The position numbers and the translations under genes were made by a program. From contig NZ_JNWQ01000006.1 of NCBI RefSeq assembly GCF_000716875.1, positions 62,001 to 126,000 on the forward strand: 64,000 nucleotides of DNA, in the 5' to 3' direction. This stretch comes from Streptomyces novaecaesareae. Its GTDB lineage: Bacteria > Actinomycetota > Actinomycetes > Streptomycetales > Streptomycetaceae. Shown here one piece after another: positions 36,921-45,942 of the stretch (position 1 is its first letter; every line of letters starts with the position of its first letter). The notes below the pieces were generated by a model. That model saw only the letters and a program-made list of their open reading frames with translations, searched no databases and had not been told where the DNA came from.

Positions 36921-36992
36921 CTACCGCGTACCGGAGGTGTGCGAAGGCATGCGGGGGTAGGGGCAACTGTGGCCCGGACTACTGCAGTCCAT
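36921..36992 (-). CDS. Leader ORF (23 codons) upstream of the Nramp-related gene
   Basis: ATG at 36990-36992 with a strong GGGAGGAGG eight bases before it, the best ribosome site in this whole 700-base region. It encodes a 23-residue peptide beginning MDCSSPGHSCPYPRM, with four Pro and two Cys, and ends at 36921, 204 bases before the transporter start. It lies between the M-box and the transporter on the same transcript. Pro-containing leader peptides act in magnesium-responsive control in enteric mgtA/mgtC systems; that this one does so is inference. Confidence 0.55.
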   Translation of the reverse strand: MDCSSPGHSCPYPRMPSHTSGTR

Positions 36993-37059
36993 GTTTCTCG
37001 CCTCCTCCCGGTCGGGGGCGCACCGTCTGTGCGCCGCATCACGACACGGCAAGGAGCAC

Positions 37060-37080
37060 GCCGGCCCGCGCGGGACCGGC
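37060..37080 (-). terminator. Hairpin directly after the M-box
   Basis: In the transcript GCCGGTCCCG / CGGGCCGGC form a stem with one bulged base, 10 bases past the aptamer. Candidate attenuator of the M-box riboswitch; there is no U-run. Confidence 0.5.
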
Positions 37081-37089
37081 ACACCCCAA

Positions 37090-37246
37090 CTCGTCAGAGC
37101 TTTGGCACTCCACGGCGTGTCCAGCCGACCGGCCGGAAGCCACTTGGGGTCAACCCTTAACTCGGGAAGACCTGTCCTGAACCTGGGCGTCTCTCGACGT
37201 CGTCGGGTCAGTGGCCTGTGTCCGTGAAGACGCCTCACCGAACGAG
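37090..37246 (-). promoter_or_regulatory. M-box (ykoK) magnesium riboswitch
   Basis: Read on the minus strand it starts CTCGTTCGGTGAGGCG, has the conserved GACGCCCAGG...GGACAGG core block, and ends GTGCCAAAGCTCTGACGAG; CTCGT and ACGAG close the outer helix (37242-37246 with 37090-37094). These match the M-box consensus (GGTGAGGC, GACGCC, GTGCTAAAGCTCTACGA). M-boxes turn expression down at high magnesium. It is followed by the leader ORF and the Nramp-related/mgtC genes. Confidence 0.92.
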
Positions 37247-37352
37247 GTGCCTCTCAAACCTTGAGAAGCATAGCCCTGCCACGGGCGCTTCGAGACCGCT
37301 TTCCGGCCGATCTTCGACAGCTTTGTAGAACTTTGACCAACCCGCCCCCGGC

Positions 37353-37394
37353 TTGATCTCCCCTTTCCGGCATATATAGTTCACCGACATATGC
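37353..37394 (+). promoter_or_regulatory. Promoter and inverted repeat before the ABC transporter
   Basis: TTGATC (-35, 37353-37358) and TATAGT (-10, 37375-37380), spacer 16. The -10 is flanked by an inverted repeat GCATAT (37370-37375) / ATATGC (37389-37394), a possible operator. Confidence 0.5.
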
Positions 37395-37420
37395 AGTTGA
37401 GTAGCCCACGAGGGGGAAGT

Positions 37421-38191
37421 GTGTCCCACACCGATCCGACCCGATCCGCGCCCGTCCTGCGCCTGGCCGACGTCACCCGGGTGCACGGGCGAGGCGCCGC
37501 CGAGGTGCACGCCCTGCGCGGGATCGACCTGGCCGTCCATCCGGGCGAGTTCGTCGCCGTCATGGGGCCGTCCGGCTCTGGAAAGTCCACCCTGCTGACC
37601 CTGGCCGGCGGGCTCGACCAGCCCAGCGACGGCGAGGTGCTGGTGGAAGGCGTCCCGCTCGGCGGCCTCAGCCGGGGCAAGCTCGCCGACCTGCGGCGGC
37701 GCTCCATCGGGTACGTCTTCCAGGACTACAACCTGATCCCGGCGCTCACCGCCGCCGAGAACATCGCCCTGCCGCGCGAACTCGACGGCGTCTCCGGACG
37801 CCGCGCCCGCCGGGAGGCGCTGGCCGCGCTGGAGGAGCTCGGCATCGGCGAGCTCGCCGACCGCTTCCCCGACGACATGTCCGGCGGCCAGCAGCAGCGC
37901 GTCGCCATCGCCCGGGCACTCATCGGCGAGCGCCGGCTGGTGCTCGCCGACGAGCCGACCGGCGCACTCGACTCCGCCACCGGCGAGGCCGTCCTCGCCG
38001 TCCTGCGCGCCCGCTGCGACGCCGGAGCGGCCGCCATGATGGTCACCCACGAGGCCACGCACGCCGGTTGGGCGGACCGGGTGGTCCACCTGAAGGACGG
38101 CGCCGTCGCCTCCGAGAGCCGCGGCTACCGCTCCGCCACCTGCCCGGCCACCGTCCACCGTCCCAGCGCACTGGGCGAGGTGACGCAGTGA
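37421..38191 (+). CDS. ABC transporter ATP-binding protein (MacB/LolD type)
   Basis: 256 residues from a GTG preceded by AGGGGGAA; an ATG at 37391 has no ribosome site. Walker A GPSGSGKST (about 48-56), Q-loop FQDYNLIP, signature MSGGQQQR and Walker B RLVLADEPTGALD are intact. It belongs to the MacB/LolD group that works with FtsX-like permeases in export or lipoprotein release. It overlaps the permease gene by 4 bases (GTGA at 38188-38191). Confidence 0.93.
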   Translation: MSHTDPTRSAPVLRLADVTRVHGRGAAEVHALRGIDLAVHPGEFVAVMGPSGSGKSTLLTLAGGLDQPSDGEVLVEGVPLGGLSRGKLADLRRRSIGYVFQDYNLIPALTAAENIALPRELDGVSGRRARREALAALEELGIGELADRFPDDMSGGQQQRVAIARALIGERRLVLADEPTGALDSATGEAVLAVLRARCDAGAAAMMVTHEATHAGWADRVVHLKDGAVASESRGYRSATCPATVHRPSALGEVTQ

Positions 38192-40929
38192 GGCTGGGAG
38201 CCTGGCGGGTCGCCCTGCGCATCGCCCGCCGCGACGCCCTGCGGGCCAAGGGCCGCAGCGCCCTGATCGTCGCCATGGTCGCGCTGCCCGTGCTCGGCGT
38301 CACCGGCGCCGACGTCGTCCACCGCAGCGGTCAGCTCACCCCGGCCGAGCGGGTCGAGCGGGTGGTGGGCGGGGCGGACGCCTTCGTCACCGCGCTCTCC
38401 CCGGGCCGTACCGTCGAACAGGCCCCGGTCGCCGAGGACGGCGCCTTCAGCGTCGACACCCGCCCCGACCAGCAGCCGACGGCCGAGCAGCTGAAGGGCG
38501 CGAGCACCGACCCGGCCGCCCTGGTCTCCGCACTGCTGCCGCCCGGCAGCGCGCTCACCCCGGCCCGGCCCGGGGCCGAGACCGGCGCGAGCTCCCCGGA
38601 GGGCCTGGTCCGCACCCTCACCACCGAGGCCGACCTCGCCGACCCGATCTGGCACGGCCGGATCGACCTGGTCGAGGGCCGCGCCCCGAAGGCACCGCAC
38701 GAACTCGCCGTCACCCGGGCCTTCCTGGACCACGCCGGGCTCAAGGTCGGCGGCACCACCACCGTCCTCGGCCTGGAGAACACCCCCTTCACCGTGACCG
38801 GCGTCGTGGAACACCCCGACGACCTCGGGCGGGTCGAACTCGTCGCCAGGCCGGGCGAGTTGCTCGACCCGATGGCCGCCGCGGCGGCGCCCGGCCAGTC
38901 CGCCGCCGAGCGGACCTCGGGCGAGCGCACCTCCTGGCTGGTCCGGCTCCCGGCGGGGGCCGCGCTCGACTGGGCCAAGGTCCAGGAGTTCAACGCGTAC
39001 GGCTACACGCTCACCGCGCGCTCCGTCGCGCTCGCCCCGCCGCCCAAGGCGGCCGTCCCGTACGTCCGCGACGGCCTCCGCTACCGCGACCCGGCAGCCG
39101 ACAACAGCACCAAGGTGGCCGTCGGCACCGTCACCGGCATGGCGCTGCTGGAGGTCGCCCTGCTCGCCGGGCCCGCCTTCGCCGTCGGCGCCCGCCGCTC
39201 CCGCCGCCAGCTCGCCCTGCTCGGCGCGGCCGGCGGCAGCCGAACCCACGTCGGCGCGGTGGTGCTCGGCGGCGGCCTGGTCCTCGGCGCGGCCGGGGCG
39301 CTGGTCGGCGTGGTGCTCGGCACCGGGCTGGTCGCCGTACTCCAGCCGCGGATCGAACGGGTCGGCGGCGCACGCTTCGGGCACTTCGCGCTGCCCCCGC
39401 TGGACCTGCTCGCGATCGCCGGGATCGGCCTGGTCACCGCCCTGCTCGCGGCCGCGCTGCCCGCACTGCAGGCCGCCCGGCGCAGCGTCACCGCCGGGCT
39501 CACCGGCCGGGACACCGTCCGCGGGCCCAGCCGCTGGGTCACCGTGACCGGCCTGCTGCTGGTCGTCCTCGGCGCCGTCCTGGGAATGTACGGCGCGGGC
39601 GCCGTACAGCGCGGCCTGCCGGTGGTCGGCACCTTCGACACCCGCACCCTCACCGTGCTCGGCGGCTCGGTGACCGCCGAACTCGGGCTGCTGCTCTGCA
39701 CCCCGATGCTGGTCGCCGCGATCGGCCGGGCCGCCGGAATCCTGCCGCTCGGGCCCCGGCTCGCCCTGCGCGACTCCGCCCGGCACCGCTCGCGCACCGC
39801 CCCGGCGGTCGCCGCCGTGATGGCCGCGGTGGCCGGCGCCGTCGCCATCGGGGTGTACAGCACCAGCACCGACGCCGAGAACCGGCGCGACTACCGGCCG
39901 CAGGCCCCGTACGGCGCCGTCCAGCTCACCAGTTTCGTCGACGGCCCCCAGGTCGAGCAGGTGCGCACCGAGGTGGAGAAGCAGCTCACCGGGCTCGGCC
40001 CGCGCGGCGACCTCGCCCAGGCGGTGTACCGGTTCTGCACCAACTGCTCCAGCACCGTCCAGCTCAAGGGCACGGTGAACTGGCGCACCCTCACCGTCCA
40101 GCCGCACCTGGCCGCCGGGGACGCCACCGTGCTGCACAACCTGTTCGGCATCCACGACCCGGCCGTCGAGCAGGCGCTGGCCGCCGGGAAGCTGCTGGTC
40201 TTCGACCGTGCCCTGGTCGGCGCCGACGGCAAGGCCGTCATGGTGCTGCGCGGCGGCGGCGGTGGTCCGGTGCAGCCGGGCGAGGTCCCCAAGCCCGACC
40301 TGCAGGAAGTCCCGGTCGACGCGGTGCTGGTCGACAACCCGGCCGCCGCCCGCTTCGCCCAGGGCATGATGCTGCCCTCCGCGCTGCCGGCCCTCGGGCT
40401 CTCCGCACAGCCCACCGGCTCCGTCTGGCTGCCCGCCACCCCGCCCGACCGCAAGCAGCAGCAGCGCGCCGAGGCGGCCACGATCCGGCTGGACCGCTTC
40501 TCCGCCCTGGACATCGAACGCGGCTACCAGCCGAAGAGCGACGCCCTCACCCTGGCGCTCACCGGCTTCGCCGGACTGGTCGTGCTCGGCGCGGCCGGGA
40601 TCGCCACCGGCCTCGCGGCCGCCGACTCCCGGCAGGACCAGGCCACCCTGGCCGCCGTCGGCGCGCGGCCGCGGATCCGGCGGACCATGGCGGGCCTGCA
40701 GTGCGCCCTGATCGCCCTGCTCGGGGCGCTGCTCGGGGCGGCCAACGGGTTCGTGCCGGCGGTGGGGCTGCTCAAGTCCCGGGCGAGCGGGTTCGGGTCC
40801 AAGCCGGCGCTGATCACCGCGCCGTGGGGCGAGCTGCTGCTGGTCGTGCTGGTGCTGCCGGTGGTGGCGGGGCTGCTCGCGGCGCTGTTCACCAAGTCCC
40901 GGACCTCGCTCGGGCGACGGCTGTCCTGA
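38188..40929 (+). CDS. FtsX-like ABC transporter permease
   Basis: 913 residues from a GTG overlapping the ATPase stop. Hydrophobic clusters occur near residues 20-42, 310-460 and 490-610, and the last 120 residues hold a further FtsX domain (LTLALTGFAGLVVLGAAGIATG...), typical of the double-FtsX permeases. A large extracytoplasmic domain lies between the first helix and residue 310. It partners the preceding ATPase; the substrate is unknown. Its last codons form the first unit of a 23-base tandem repeat. Confidence 0.9.
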   Translation: MRLGAWRVALRIARRDALRAKGRSALIVAMVALPVLGVTGADVVHRSGQLTPAERVERVVGGADAFVTALSPGRTVEQAPVAEDGAFSVDTRPDQQPTAEQLKGASTDPAALVSALLPPGSALTPARPGAETGASSPEGLVRTLTTEADLADPIWHGRIDLVEGRAPKAPHELAVTRAFLDHAGLKVGGTTTVLGLENTPFTVTGVVEHPDDLGRVELVARPGELLDPMAAAAAPGQSAAERTSGERTSWLVRLPAGAALDWAKVQEFNAYGYTLTARSVALAPPPKAAVPYVRDGLRYRDPAADNSTKVAVGTVTGMALLEVALLAGPAFAVGARRSRRQLALLGAAGGSRTHVGAVVLGGGLVLGAAGALVGVVLGTGLVAVLQPRIERVGGARFGHFALPPLDLLAIAGIGLVTALLAAALPALQAARRSVTAGLTGRDTVRGPSRWVTVTGLLLVVLGAVLGMYGAGAVQRGLPVVGTFDTRTLTVLGGSVTAELGLLLCTPMLVAAIGRAAGILPLGPRLALRDSARHRSRTAPAVAAVMAAVAGAVAIGVYSTSTDAENRRDYRPQAPYGAVQLTSFVDGPQVEQVRTEVEKQLTGLGPRGDLAQAVYRFCTNCSSTVQLKGTVNWRTLTVQPHLAAGDATVLHNLFGIHDPAVEQALAAGKLLVFDRALVGADGKAVMVLRGGGGGPVQPGEVPKPDLQEVPVDAVLVDNPAAARFAQGMMLPSALPALGLSAQPTGSVWLPATPPDRKQQQRAEAATIRLDRFSALDIERGYQPKSDALTLALTGFAGLVVLGAAGIATGLAAADSRQDQATLAAVGARPRIRRTMAGLQCALIALLGALLGAANGFVPAVGLLKSRASGFGSKPALITAPWGELLLVVLVLPVVAGLLAALFTKSRTSLGRRLS

Positions 40930-41002
40930 GCACCGGGCGGCAGCTGTCCTGAGCACCCGGCGACGGCTGTCCCCAGCAACCGGCGACGGCTGTCCTGAGC
41001 AA
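40911..41002 (+). repeat. 23-base tandem repeat at the end of the permease gene
   Basis: Four copies of CGGGCGACGGCTGTCCTGAGCAC-like units, period 23, at 40911-40933, 40934-40956, 40957-40979 and 40980-41002. The first includes the last codons and stop of the permease. Copies three and four have AA in place of AC at the end. Confidence 0.85.
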
Positions 41003-41166
41003 CCGAACGGCACCCGCCGGGCGTCCACCTCCGCAGACCGGGGGCGGGCGCCCGGCGCTCGCCGTACCATGGTCCGCGCTCCGGCGGGCGGAGGACGCCC
41101 TGGTCCGGAACATCGACAGTTCGGGAAGTTCAGCGGTTCGGCGAGTTCGGCGAGGGAGACGAGGCG

Positions 41167-41538
41167 GTGCTACGGGGGTTCGGCGACCTGGAGGCCGAGA
41201 TCATGGACCGGCTCTGGTCCTGGGGCCGGCCGGCCACGGTGCGCGAGGTCGTGGACGACCTGCAGCTGCAGCGGGCGGTCGCGTACACCACCGTCACCAC
41301 CGTCGCCGACATCCTGCACACCAAGGGCTGGCTGCGCCGCGACAAGGTCGGCCGCGCCTGGGTGTACGAACCGACCTGCACCCGCGAGGAGTACACCGCC
41401 CGGCTGATGCACCAGGCCCTGGAGACCACCCCCGACCGGGCCGGAGCGCTGCTCCACTTCATCGACCGGATCAGCGGGGACGAGGCCTCCGCCCTGCTCG
41501 CGGCCCTCGAACAGGTGAAGGCCCGGGGCCCGGAGTGA
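41167..41538 (+). CDS. BlaI/MecI-family transcriptional repressor
   Basis: 123 residues from GTG after GAGGGAGACGAGGCG. Winged-helix N-terminus with LGDLEAEIMDRLW-like start (here GFGDLEAEIMDRLWSWG) and VAYTTVTTVADILHTKGWLRR recognition helix, then the dimerisation region. Such repressors are classically controlled by an M56 signal-transducing metalloprotease, and the neighbouring gene, overlapping by 4 bases, is an M56 homologue, so the pair resembles a BlaI/BlaR1 module. Confidence 0.9.
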   Translation: MLRGFGDLEAEIMDRLWSWGRPATVREVVDDLQLQRAVAYTTVTTVADILHTKGWLRRDKVGRAWVYEPTCTREEYTARLMHQALETTPDRAGALLHFIDRISGDEASALLAALEQVKARGPE

Positions 41539-42440
41539 CCCTCGTACTGCTCGTCCTCTACCTGGTGGCGGTCGGCGTCCTGCTGCCCCGCCGACTGGCC
41601 GGCTCCGCCCGGCTCCAGGCCCGCCCGGTGACGGGCGCGGCGCTCTGGCTCGCGCTGATGGCCTCGTTCACCGTCGCCGCGGCACTCACCGCGCACCACG
41701 CGGTGGAGCCCCTCACCCACGAGCCGGCCGGGCTGCTCGGCCTGCTCCCCCACGCCGAACCGGCCGGGCCCGTCCTCCCGCACACCCACGACTGGTGGCT
41801 CCTCGCCGCCGCCGGGGCGGCGGTCGCCGTCCTGGTCGCCGCCGTCGGCCTGCGCACCGGGCGGGCCCGGCGGCGGCACCGGGCGCTGCTCGACGTGGTC
41901 GCCGTACGGGACCGGCGCTGGGGCGCGCTGGTGCTGGAGCACGCGCACCCGACCGTCTACTGCCTGCCCGGGCGGCGCTCCCGGATCGTCCTGTCGCGCG
42001 GGGCGTTGCGGCTGCTGGACGAGCGGCAGCTCGCCGCCGCCCTCGCCCACGAGCACGGACGCATCCGGGGCCGCCACCACCTGTTCCGGCTGCCGGCGGA
42101 CACCTTCGCGCTGCTCCTCGGGCCGCTGCCGCTGGCCCGGCTGGGGCGCTCGGAGGTGGCGCTGCTGCTGGAGATGGCCGCGGACGACGCGGCGCTGGCC
42201 CAGGTGTCGCGGAGCGAACTGGCCTCGGCGCTCTACACGTTGGCGACCTTCGGGGCCACGCCGGCGCCGGGCGGCGGGACGCACGGCGGGACGCTTGGCG
42301 TGGCCTCCACCGGGGTGCTGGCCCGGGTCCGCCGACTGGCCCGCCCGGGCGGCGGCCGGCGGCGGCAACGCGCCTGGCGGCTCGGGCTGTTGGCGCTGCC
42401 GGTGCTGCCGTACCTGCTGGCCTGCGCCCCGCACCCGTAA
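41535..42440 (+). CDS. M56-family metallopeptidase-like membrane protein (altered active site)
   Basis: 301 residues, start GTG overlapping blaI by 4 bases. Four membrane helices (about 1-20, 36-55, 88-110, C-terminal) and an M56 domain. The expected HExxH zinc motif reads HEHGR (about residue 173) in ALAHEHGRIRGRHHL, i.e. the second His is Arg. This may abolish zinc binding unless the nearby RGRHH supplies it. Without active protease the BlaI partner may be controlled differently. No penicillin-binding sensor domain is seen. Confidence 0.8.
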   Translation: MTLVLLVLYLVAVGVLLPRRLAGSARLQARPVTGAALWLALMASFTVAAALTAHHAVEPLTHEPAGLLGLLPHAEPAGPVLPHTHDWWLLAAAGAAVAVLVAAVGLRTGRARRRHRALLDVVAVRDRRWGALVLEHAHPTVYCLPGRRSRIVLSRGALRLLDERQLAAALAHEHGRIRGRHHLFRLPADTFALLLGPLPLARLGRSEVALLLEMAADDAALAQVSRSELASALYTLATFGATPAPGGGTHGGTLGVASTGVLARVRRLARPGGGRRRQRAWRLGLLALPVLPYLLACAPHP

Positions 42441-42492
42441 CGCGCCGCGCCTGTAGCGGTCCGCCCCCGTCAAGGCCCGCGCCCGTAATCGT

Positions 42493-42540
42493 CCGCGCCC
42501 GCAGCGGGTCCGCCACGGGTGCGGGGCGCTGCGGGCGCGG
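42493..42540. terminator. Bidirectional terminator
   Basis: Perfect 14-bp stem CCGCGCCCGCAGCG / CGCTGCGGGCGCGG with a 20-base loop, between the convergent M56 and NlpC/P60 genes. Confidence 0.65.
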
Positions 42541-42553
42541 GTGCGAGCGCGGG

Positions 42554-43639
42554 TCAGGCCGGGCGGACGGCGCCCATGTACTTCATCGCGCTGATCGGGA
42601 GCACCTCGATGTTCTTGCCGGTGCGCGGCGCGTGGATCATCTTGCCGTCGCCGATGTACAGCCCGACGTGGTGCAGGTCGTCGTAGAAGAAGACCAGGTC
42701 GCCGGGCTGGAGGTTGGCGCGGTCGACGTGCGGGCCGTCGTTCCACTGGTCCTGGGACATCCGGGAGATCCTGACGCCCGCCGCCTTGTACGCCATGCTG
42801 GTGAGGCCGGAGCAGTCGAAGCTGTCGGGGCCGGTCCGGCTCCAGCCGTACGGCTTGCCGAGCTGGGCCTGGGCGAACGCGATGATGGTGGCGGCCCGGC
42901 CGCTGGCGGCCGGCACCGGGGCGTTCAGGTCGGGGCGGTCGGCGGAGCGGGAGGAGCGGTCGGCCGCGGCCGCTGCGGCGGCCTGCTTGGCCTCGGCCTT
43001 GGCCTTCTCCGCGGACTGCTGGGCGTTGATCTTGGCGCGGTCCTCGGCGCTGAGCTTGTTCAGCATCGACTGCGCCGTGGCCAGCTTGGTCTGGATGTCG
43101 TTCTTCTGCTCCGCCAGCTGCTTGCCGACCGAGTCGAGCTCGGCGAGCGTCCTGGTCGCCTCGGTGCGGTCCTGGTCGAGCTTGCGCTGCTCGTCCTGGG
43201 CCTGCTTGAGCAGGCCCGCCTGGGTCTCGGAGACCTGGTTCTGCACCGCGGCGCGCTCCAGGTAGCCGGCCGGATCGGAGTCGAGCATCAGCTGGACGGA
43301 CGGGTCGATGCCGTTGTTCCGGTACTGGTCGGCGGCGACCGAACCGAGCCGGGTGCGCAGCTCGTTCATCGCGTCCTGTCCGCGGACGACCTTCTCCTGG
43401 ATCTGGTTGGCGTCGCTTTGAAGCTTCTGCTGCTTGGCCTGGAAGCCGTTGAAGCGCTCGATCGCCTGCTCGGCCTGCTCGTTGAGCTGGTCGACCTGCT
43501 CCTTGACGGAGGCGAGGTTCGGCGTGGGCTCGGCGTGGGCGGTGCCGGAGGCGAGGACCGCGCCACCGGCCGCCATGGCCGTGGTGAGGACCGCCAGGCG
43601 GGCCCGGCTCGGGGGGCTGGGCTTGCGGCGCTTTCCCAT
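42554..43639 (-). CDS. Secreted NlpC/P60 peptidoglycan endopeptidase
   Basis: 361 residues; ATG with AAGGAGAG upstream and a Sec/Tat-like signal peptide (MGKRRKPSPPSRARL then hydrophobic, cleaved near SGTAHA). A long coiled coil (about 35-215, Lys/Glu/Gln rich) precedes the C40 domain (about 245-360) with catalytic Cys in FDCSGLTSMAYKAAG and His in DDLHHVGLYIGDGKMIHAP. It cleaves D-Glu-mDAP bonds in peptidoglycan. Architecture is the RipA/PcsB type used in septum cleavage or sporulation in actinobacteria. It has no operon partner. Confidence 0.92.
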   Translation of the reverse strand: MGKRRKPSPPSRARLAVLTTAMAAGGAVLASGTAHAEPTPNLASVKEQVDQLNEQAEQAIERFNGFQAKQQKLQSDANQIQEKVVRGQDAMNELRTRLGSVAADQYRNNGIDPSVQLMLDSDPAGYLERAAVQNQVSETQAGLLKQAQDEQRKLDQDRTEATRTLAELDSVGKQLAEQKNDIQTKLATAQSMLNKLSAEDRAKINAQQSAEKAKAEAKQAAAAAAADRSSRSADRPDLNAPVPAASGRAATIIAFAQAQLGKPYGWSRTGPDSFDCSGLTSMAYKAAGVRISRMSQDQWNDGPHVDRANLQPGDLVFFYDDLHHVGLYIGDGKMIHAPRTGKNIEVLPISAMKYMGAVRPA

Positions 43640-44046
43640 GGGCGGTCGGCTCTCCTTCGGGGGAATCCGCGGAGGCCGGGGAGGGCTTCGCGGGGGGCCG
43701 GGGCAGGCGAAGGCGGGCAGGACGGGCAACGGGGGGATGCCGCCCCGCCCACCTTCTTCGAAGTAACTTAATAGATGAGTGGCGGGGTTCCGCAATCCCC
43801 CTGATCATGGCTCTACGGGCCATGACGGGACATCGATCGCCTTCCACGCCATCGGTGTTGACTACGGACACCACCCGGCCGCCGGTTCAACCGTCCTCGC
43901 CGCCGTCACCGGGCCCGCCGGCCCCCGAAAGCCGCGACCCACGGCACCACCTGCCGTGCGAAGTGCCGAAACCCCTGCCAAATCGAGGGAAACGTCACAC
44001 GCGCCGCCCCTCCTGCGGCTCTGCGAACGGGCGCTAACCTGCGGAC
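43640..44046. other. Divergent promoter region without a gene
   Basis: About 400 bases between the NlpC/P60 and mutA starts. On the minus strand TTGCGG and TATTAA (about 43790-43765) could be the NlpC promoter. On the plus strand a TAACCT hexamer at 44035-44040 lies seven bases before the mutA ATG. No riboswitch consensus (for example c-di-AMP ydaO) is seen. Confidence 0.4.
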
Positions 44047-45942
44047 ATGAAGGTCCCGCCCGAAGGGCTCCCCCTCGCCGCCGAGTTTCCGGCCGCGCAC
44101 CGTGAGCAGTGGCAGCAGCTCGTCCAGGGCGTGCTGCGCAAGTCCGGTGCCCAGGCCGAGGACGGCGTCGCAGCCGAGCAGACACTCACCACCACCCTCC
44201 AGGACGGGCTCCACGCGCGCCCGCTGTACACCGCCGAGGACACCGCGGTCGACCCCGGGTACCCGGGCTTCCCGCCCTTCGTCCGCGGCGGCCGCCCGCA
44301 GGGCTCGGCCATCGCCGGCTGGGACGTACGGCAGCGGCACACCGACCCGGACGGGCGGCGCACCAACGAGGCCGTCCTGGCCGACCTGGAGAACGGCGTC
44401 GGCTCGCTCTGGCTGGAGCTCGGCGGCGAGGGCCTTCCGGTGGACGCCCTGCCCGAGGCGCTGACCGGGGTGTACCTGGACCTGGCCGCCGTGGCGCTCG
44501 ACGCGGGACCCGAATTCGCCGACGCCGCCGAGCAGTTGTTCGAGCTCTACGAGCGGCGTGAGGTCTCCCCCGGCGCCGCCGCCGGCAACCTCGGCGCCGA
44601 CCCGCTGGGCCTGCAGGCCCGCACCGGCGACACCGCCCGCACCGACGCACTGCTCGCCGAGGCCACCGCGCTGGCCGCCCGCTGCGCCGCCGGCTACCCC
44701 GGCGTCCGGGCGCTGACCGTCGACGCCCTGCCGTACCACGAGGCCGGCGCCTCCCCGGCCCAGGAACTCGGCTGCTCGCTCGCCACCGGCGTCGCCTACC
44801 TGCGCGCGCTCACCGCGGCCGGGCTGTCCGTGGACGCCGCACTCGGCCAGCTGGAGTTCCGCTACGCGGCCGACGCCGACCAGTTCCTGACGATCGCCAA
44901 GTTCCGTGCCGCGCGCCGCCTCTGGGCCCGCATCGCCGAGGTCTCGGGTGCCTCCGCCGAGGCCGCGGCGCAGCGTCAGCACGCCGTCACCTCCCGGGTG
45001 ATGATGACCGCCCGCGACCCGTGGGTGAACATGCTGCGCACCACCGTCGCCTGCCTGGCCGCCGGGGTCGGCGGCGCCGACGCCGTCACCGTGCTGCCCT
45101 TCGACAGCGCGCTCGGCCTGCCCGACGCCTTCGCCCGCCGGATCGCCCGCAACACCCAGTCGATCCTGCTGGAGGAGTCCCACCTGGCCCGGGTGGTCGA
45201 CCCGGCCGGCGGCTCCTGGTACGTCGAGCAGCTGGGCGAGGAACTCGCCCGGGCCGCCTGGGCCTGGTTCCAGGAGATCGAGCGGGCCGGCGGCCAGCAG
45301 GCCGCACTCGGGGCCGGACTCGTCGGCGAGCGGATCGCTGCCACCTGGGCCGAGCGGTCCGTCAAGCTCGCCAAGCGGCGCGAACCGGTCACCGGCGTCA
45401 GCGAGTTCCCGCACCTCGACGAGCAGCCGCTGGTCCGCGAGGCCGCCCCGGCCGCGCGCGCGGGCGGCCTGCCGCAGGTGCGCCGCGCCGAGGCGTACGA
45501 GGCGCTGCGGGACCGCTCCGACGCCTTCCGCACCGCCACCGGGGAGCGGCCGAAGCTGTTCCTGGCCTCGATCGGCACCGCCGCCGCGCACACCGCGCGC
45601 ACCACCTTCGCGGCCAACCTGTTCCAGGCGGGCGGCATCGCGACCACCTCCACCGAGGGCACCGCGGCCGAGGGGTTCGCCGAGGCGTTCCGCGCCTCCG
45701 GCGCCACCGTCGCCTGCCTGTGCTCCAGCGACGCCCTGTACGGCGAGCACGCCGCGGCCGTCGCCGGCGCCCTGAAGACGGCCGGCGCCACCAAGGTGCT
45801 GCTGGCCGGGCGGCTCGGCGAACTGCCCGCCGGAGTGGACGAGTTCATCCATGCGGGCGGGGACGCCGTCGCCGTCCTGACCTCCCTGCTGGACCAGATC
45901 ACCGGCGCGAGCGGCGCCGACGAGAGCGAGGCGGGCCGATGA
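44047..45942 (+). CDS. mutA: Methylmalonyl-CoA mutase, small (beta) subunit
   Basis: 631 residues. Partner of MutB in the B12-dependent heterodimer; it lacks catalytic residues but retains the barrel and a degenerate B12-binding fold (about 480-625, without the DxHxxG motif). Sequence blocks such as [20 protein letters not shown] and [30 protein letters not shown] match the family. No ribosome site precedes the ATG, so the mRNA may be leaderless. It overlaps mutB by 4 bases. Confidence 0.93.
   Translation: MKVPPEGLPLAAEFPAAHREQWQQLVQGVLRKSGAQAEDGVAAEQTLTTTLQDGLHARPLYTAEDTAVDPGYPGFPPFVRGGRPQGSAIAGWDVRQRHTDPDGRRTNEAVLADLENGVGSLWLELGGEGLPVDALPEALTGVYLDLAAVALDAGPEFADAAEQLFELYERREVSPGAAAGNLGADPLGLQARTGDTARTDALLAEATALAARCAAGYPGVRALTVDALPYHEAGASPAQELGCSLATGVAYLRALTAAGLSVDAALGQLEFRYAADADQFLTIAKFRAARRLWARIAEVSGASAEAAAQRQHAVTSRVMMTARDPWVNMLRTTVACLAAGVGGADAVTVLPFDSALGLPDAFARRIARNTQSILLEESHLARVVDPAGGSWYVEQLGEELARAAWAWFQEIERAGGQQAALGAGLVGERIAATWAERSVKLAKRREPVTGVSEFPHLDEQPLVREAAPAARAGGLPQVRRAEAYEALRDRSDAFRTATGERPKLFLASIGTAAAHTARTTFAANLFQAGGIATTSTEGTAAEGFAEAFRASGATVACLCSSDALYGEHAAAVAGALKTAGATKVLLAGRLGELPAGVDEFIHAGGDAVAVLTSLLDQITGASGADESEAGR

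Noticed and set aside
34315..36966. 883-codon minus-strand frame joining an Nramp antisense-like part to MgtC
   Set aside because: Only the last 245 codons (MgtC) make sense; the rest is the wrong frame of the transporter gene.
40911..41002. Short CRISPR array
   Set aside because: Units of 23 bases are contiguous, without spacers.
43640..44046. c-di-AMP (ydaO) riboswitch before the NlpC/P60 gene
   Set aside because: I looked because ydaO often precedes such hydrolases in Streptomyces, but the conserved GGGGA...CCGAATCC blocks are absent on the minus strand.
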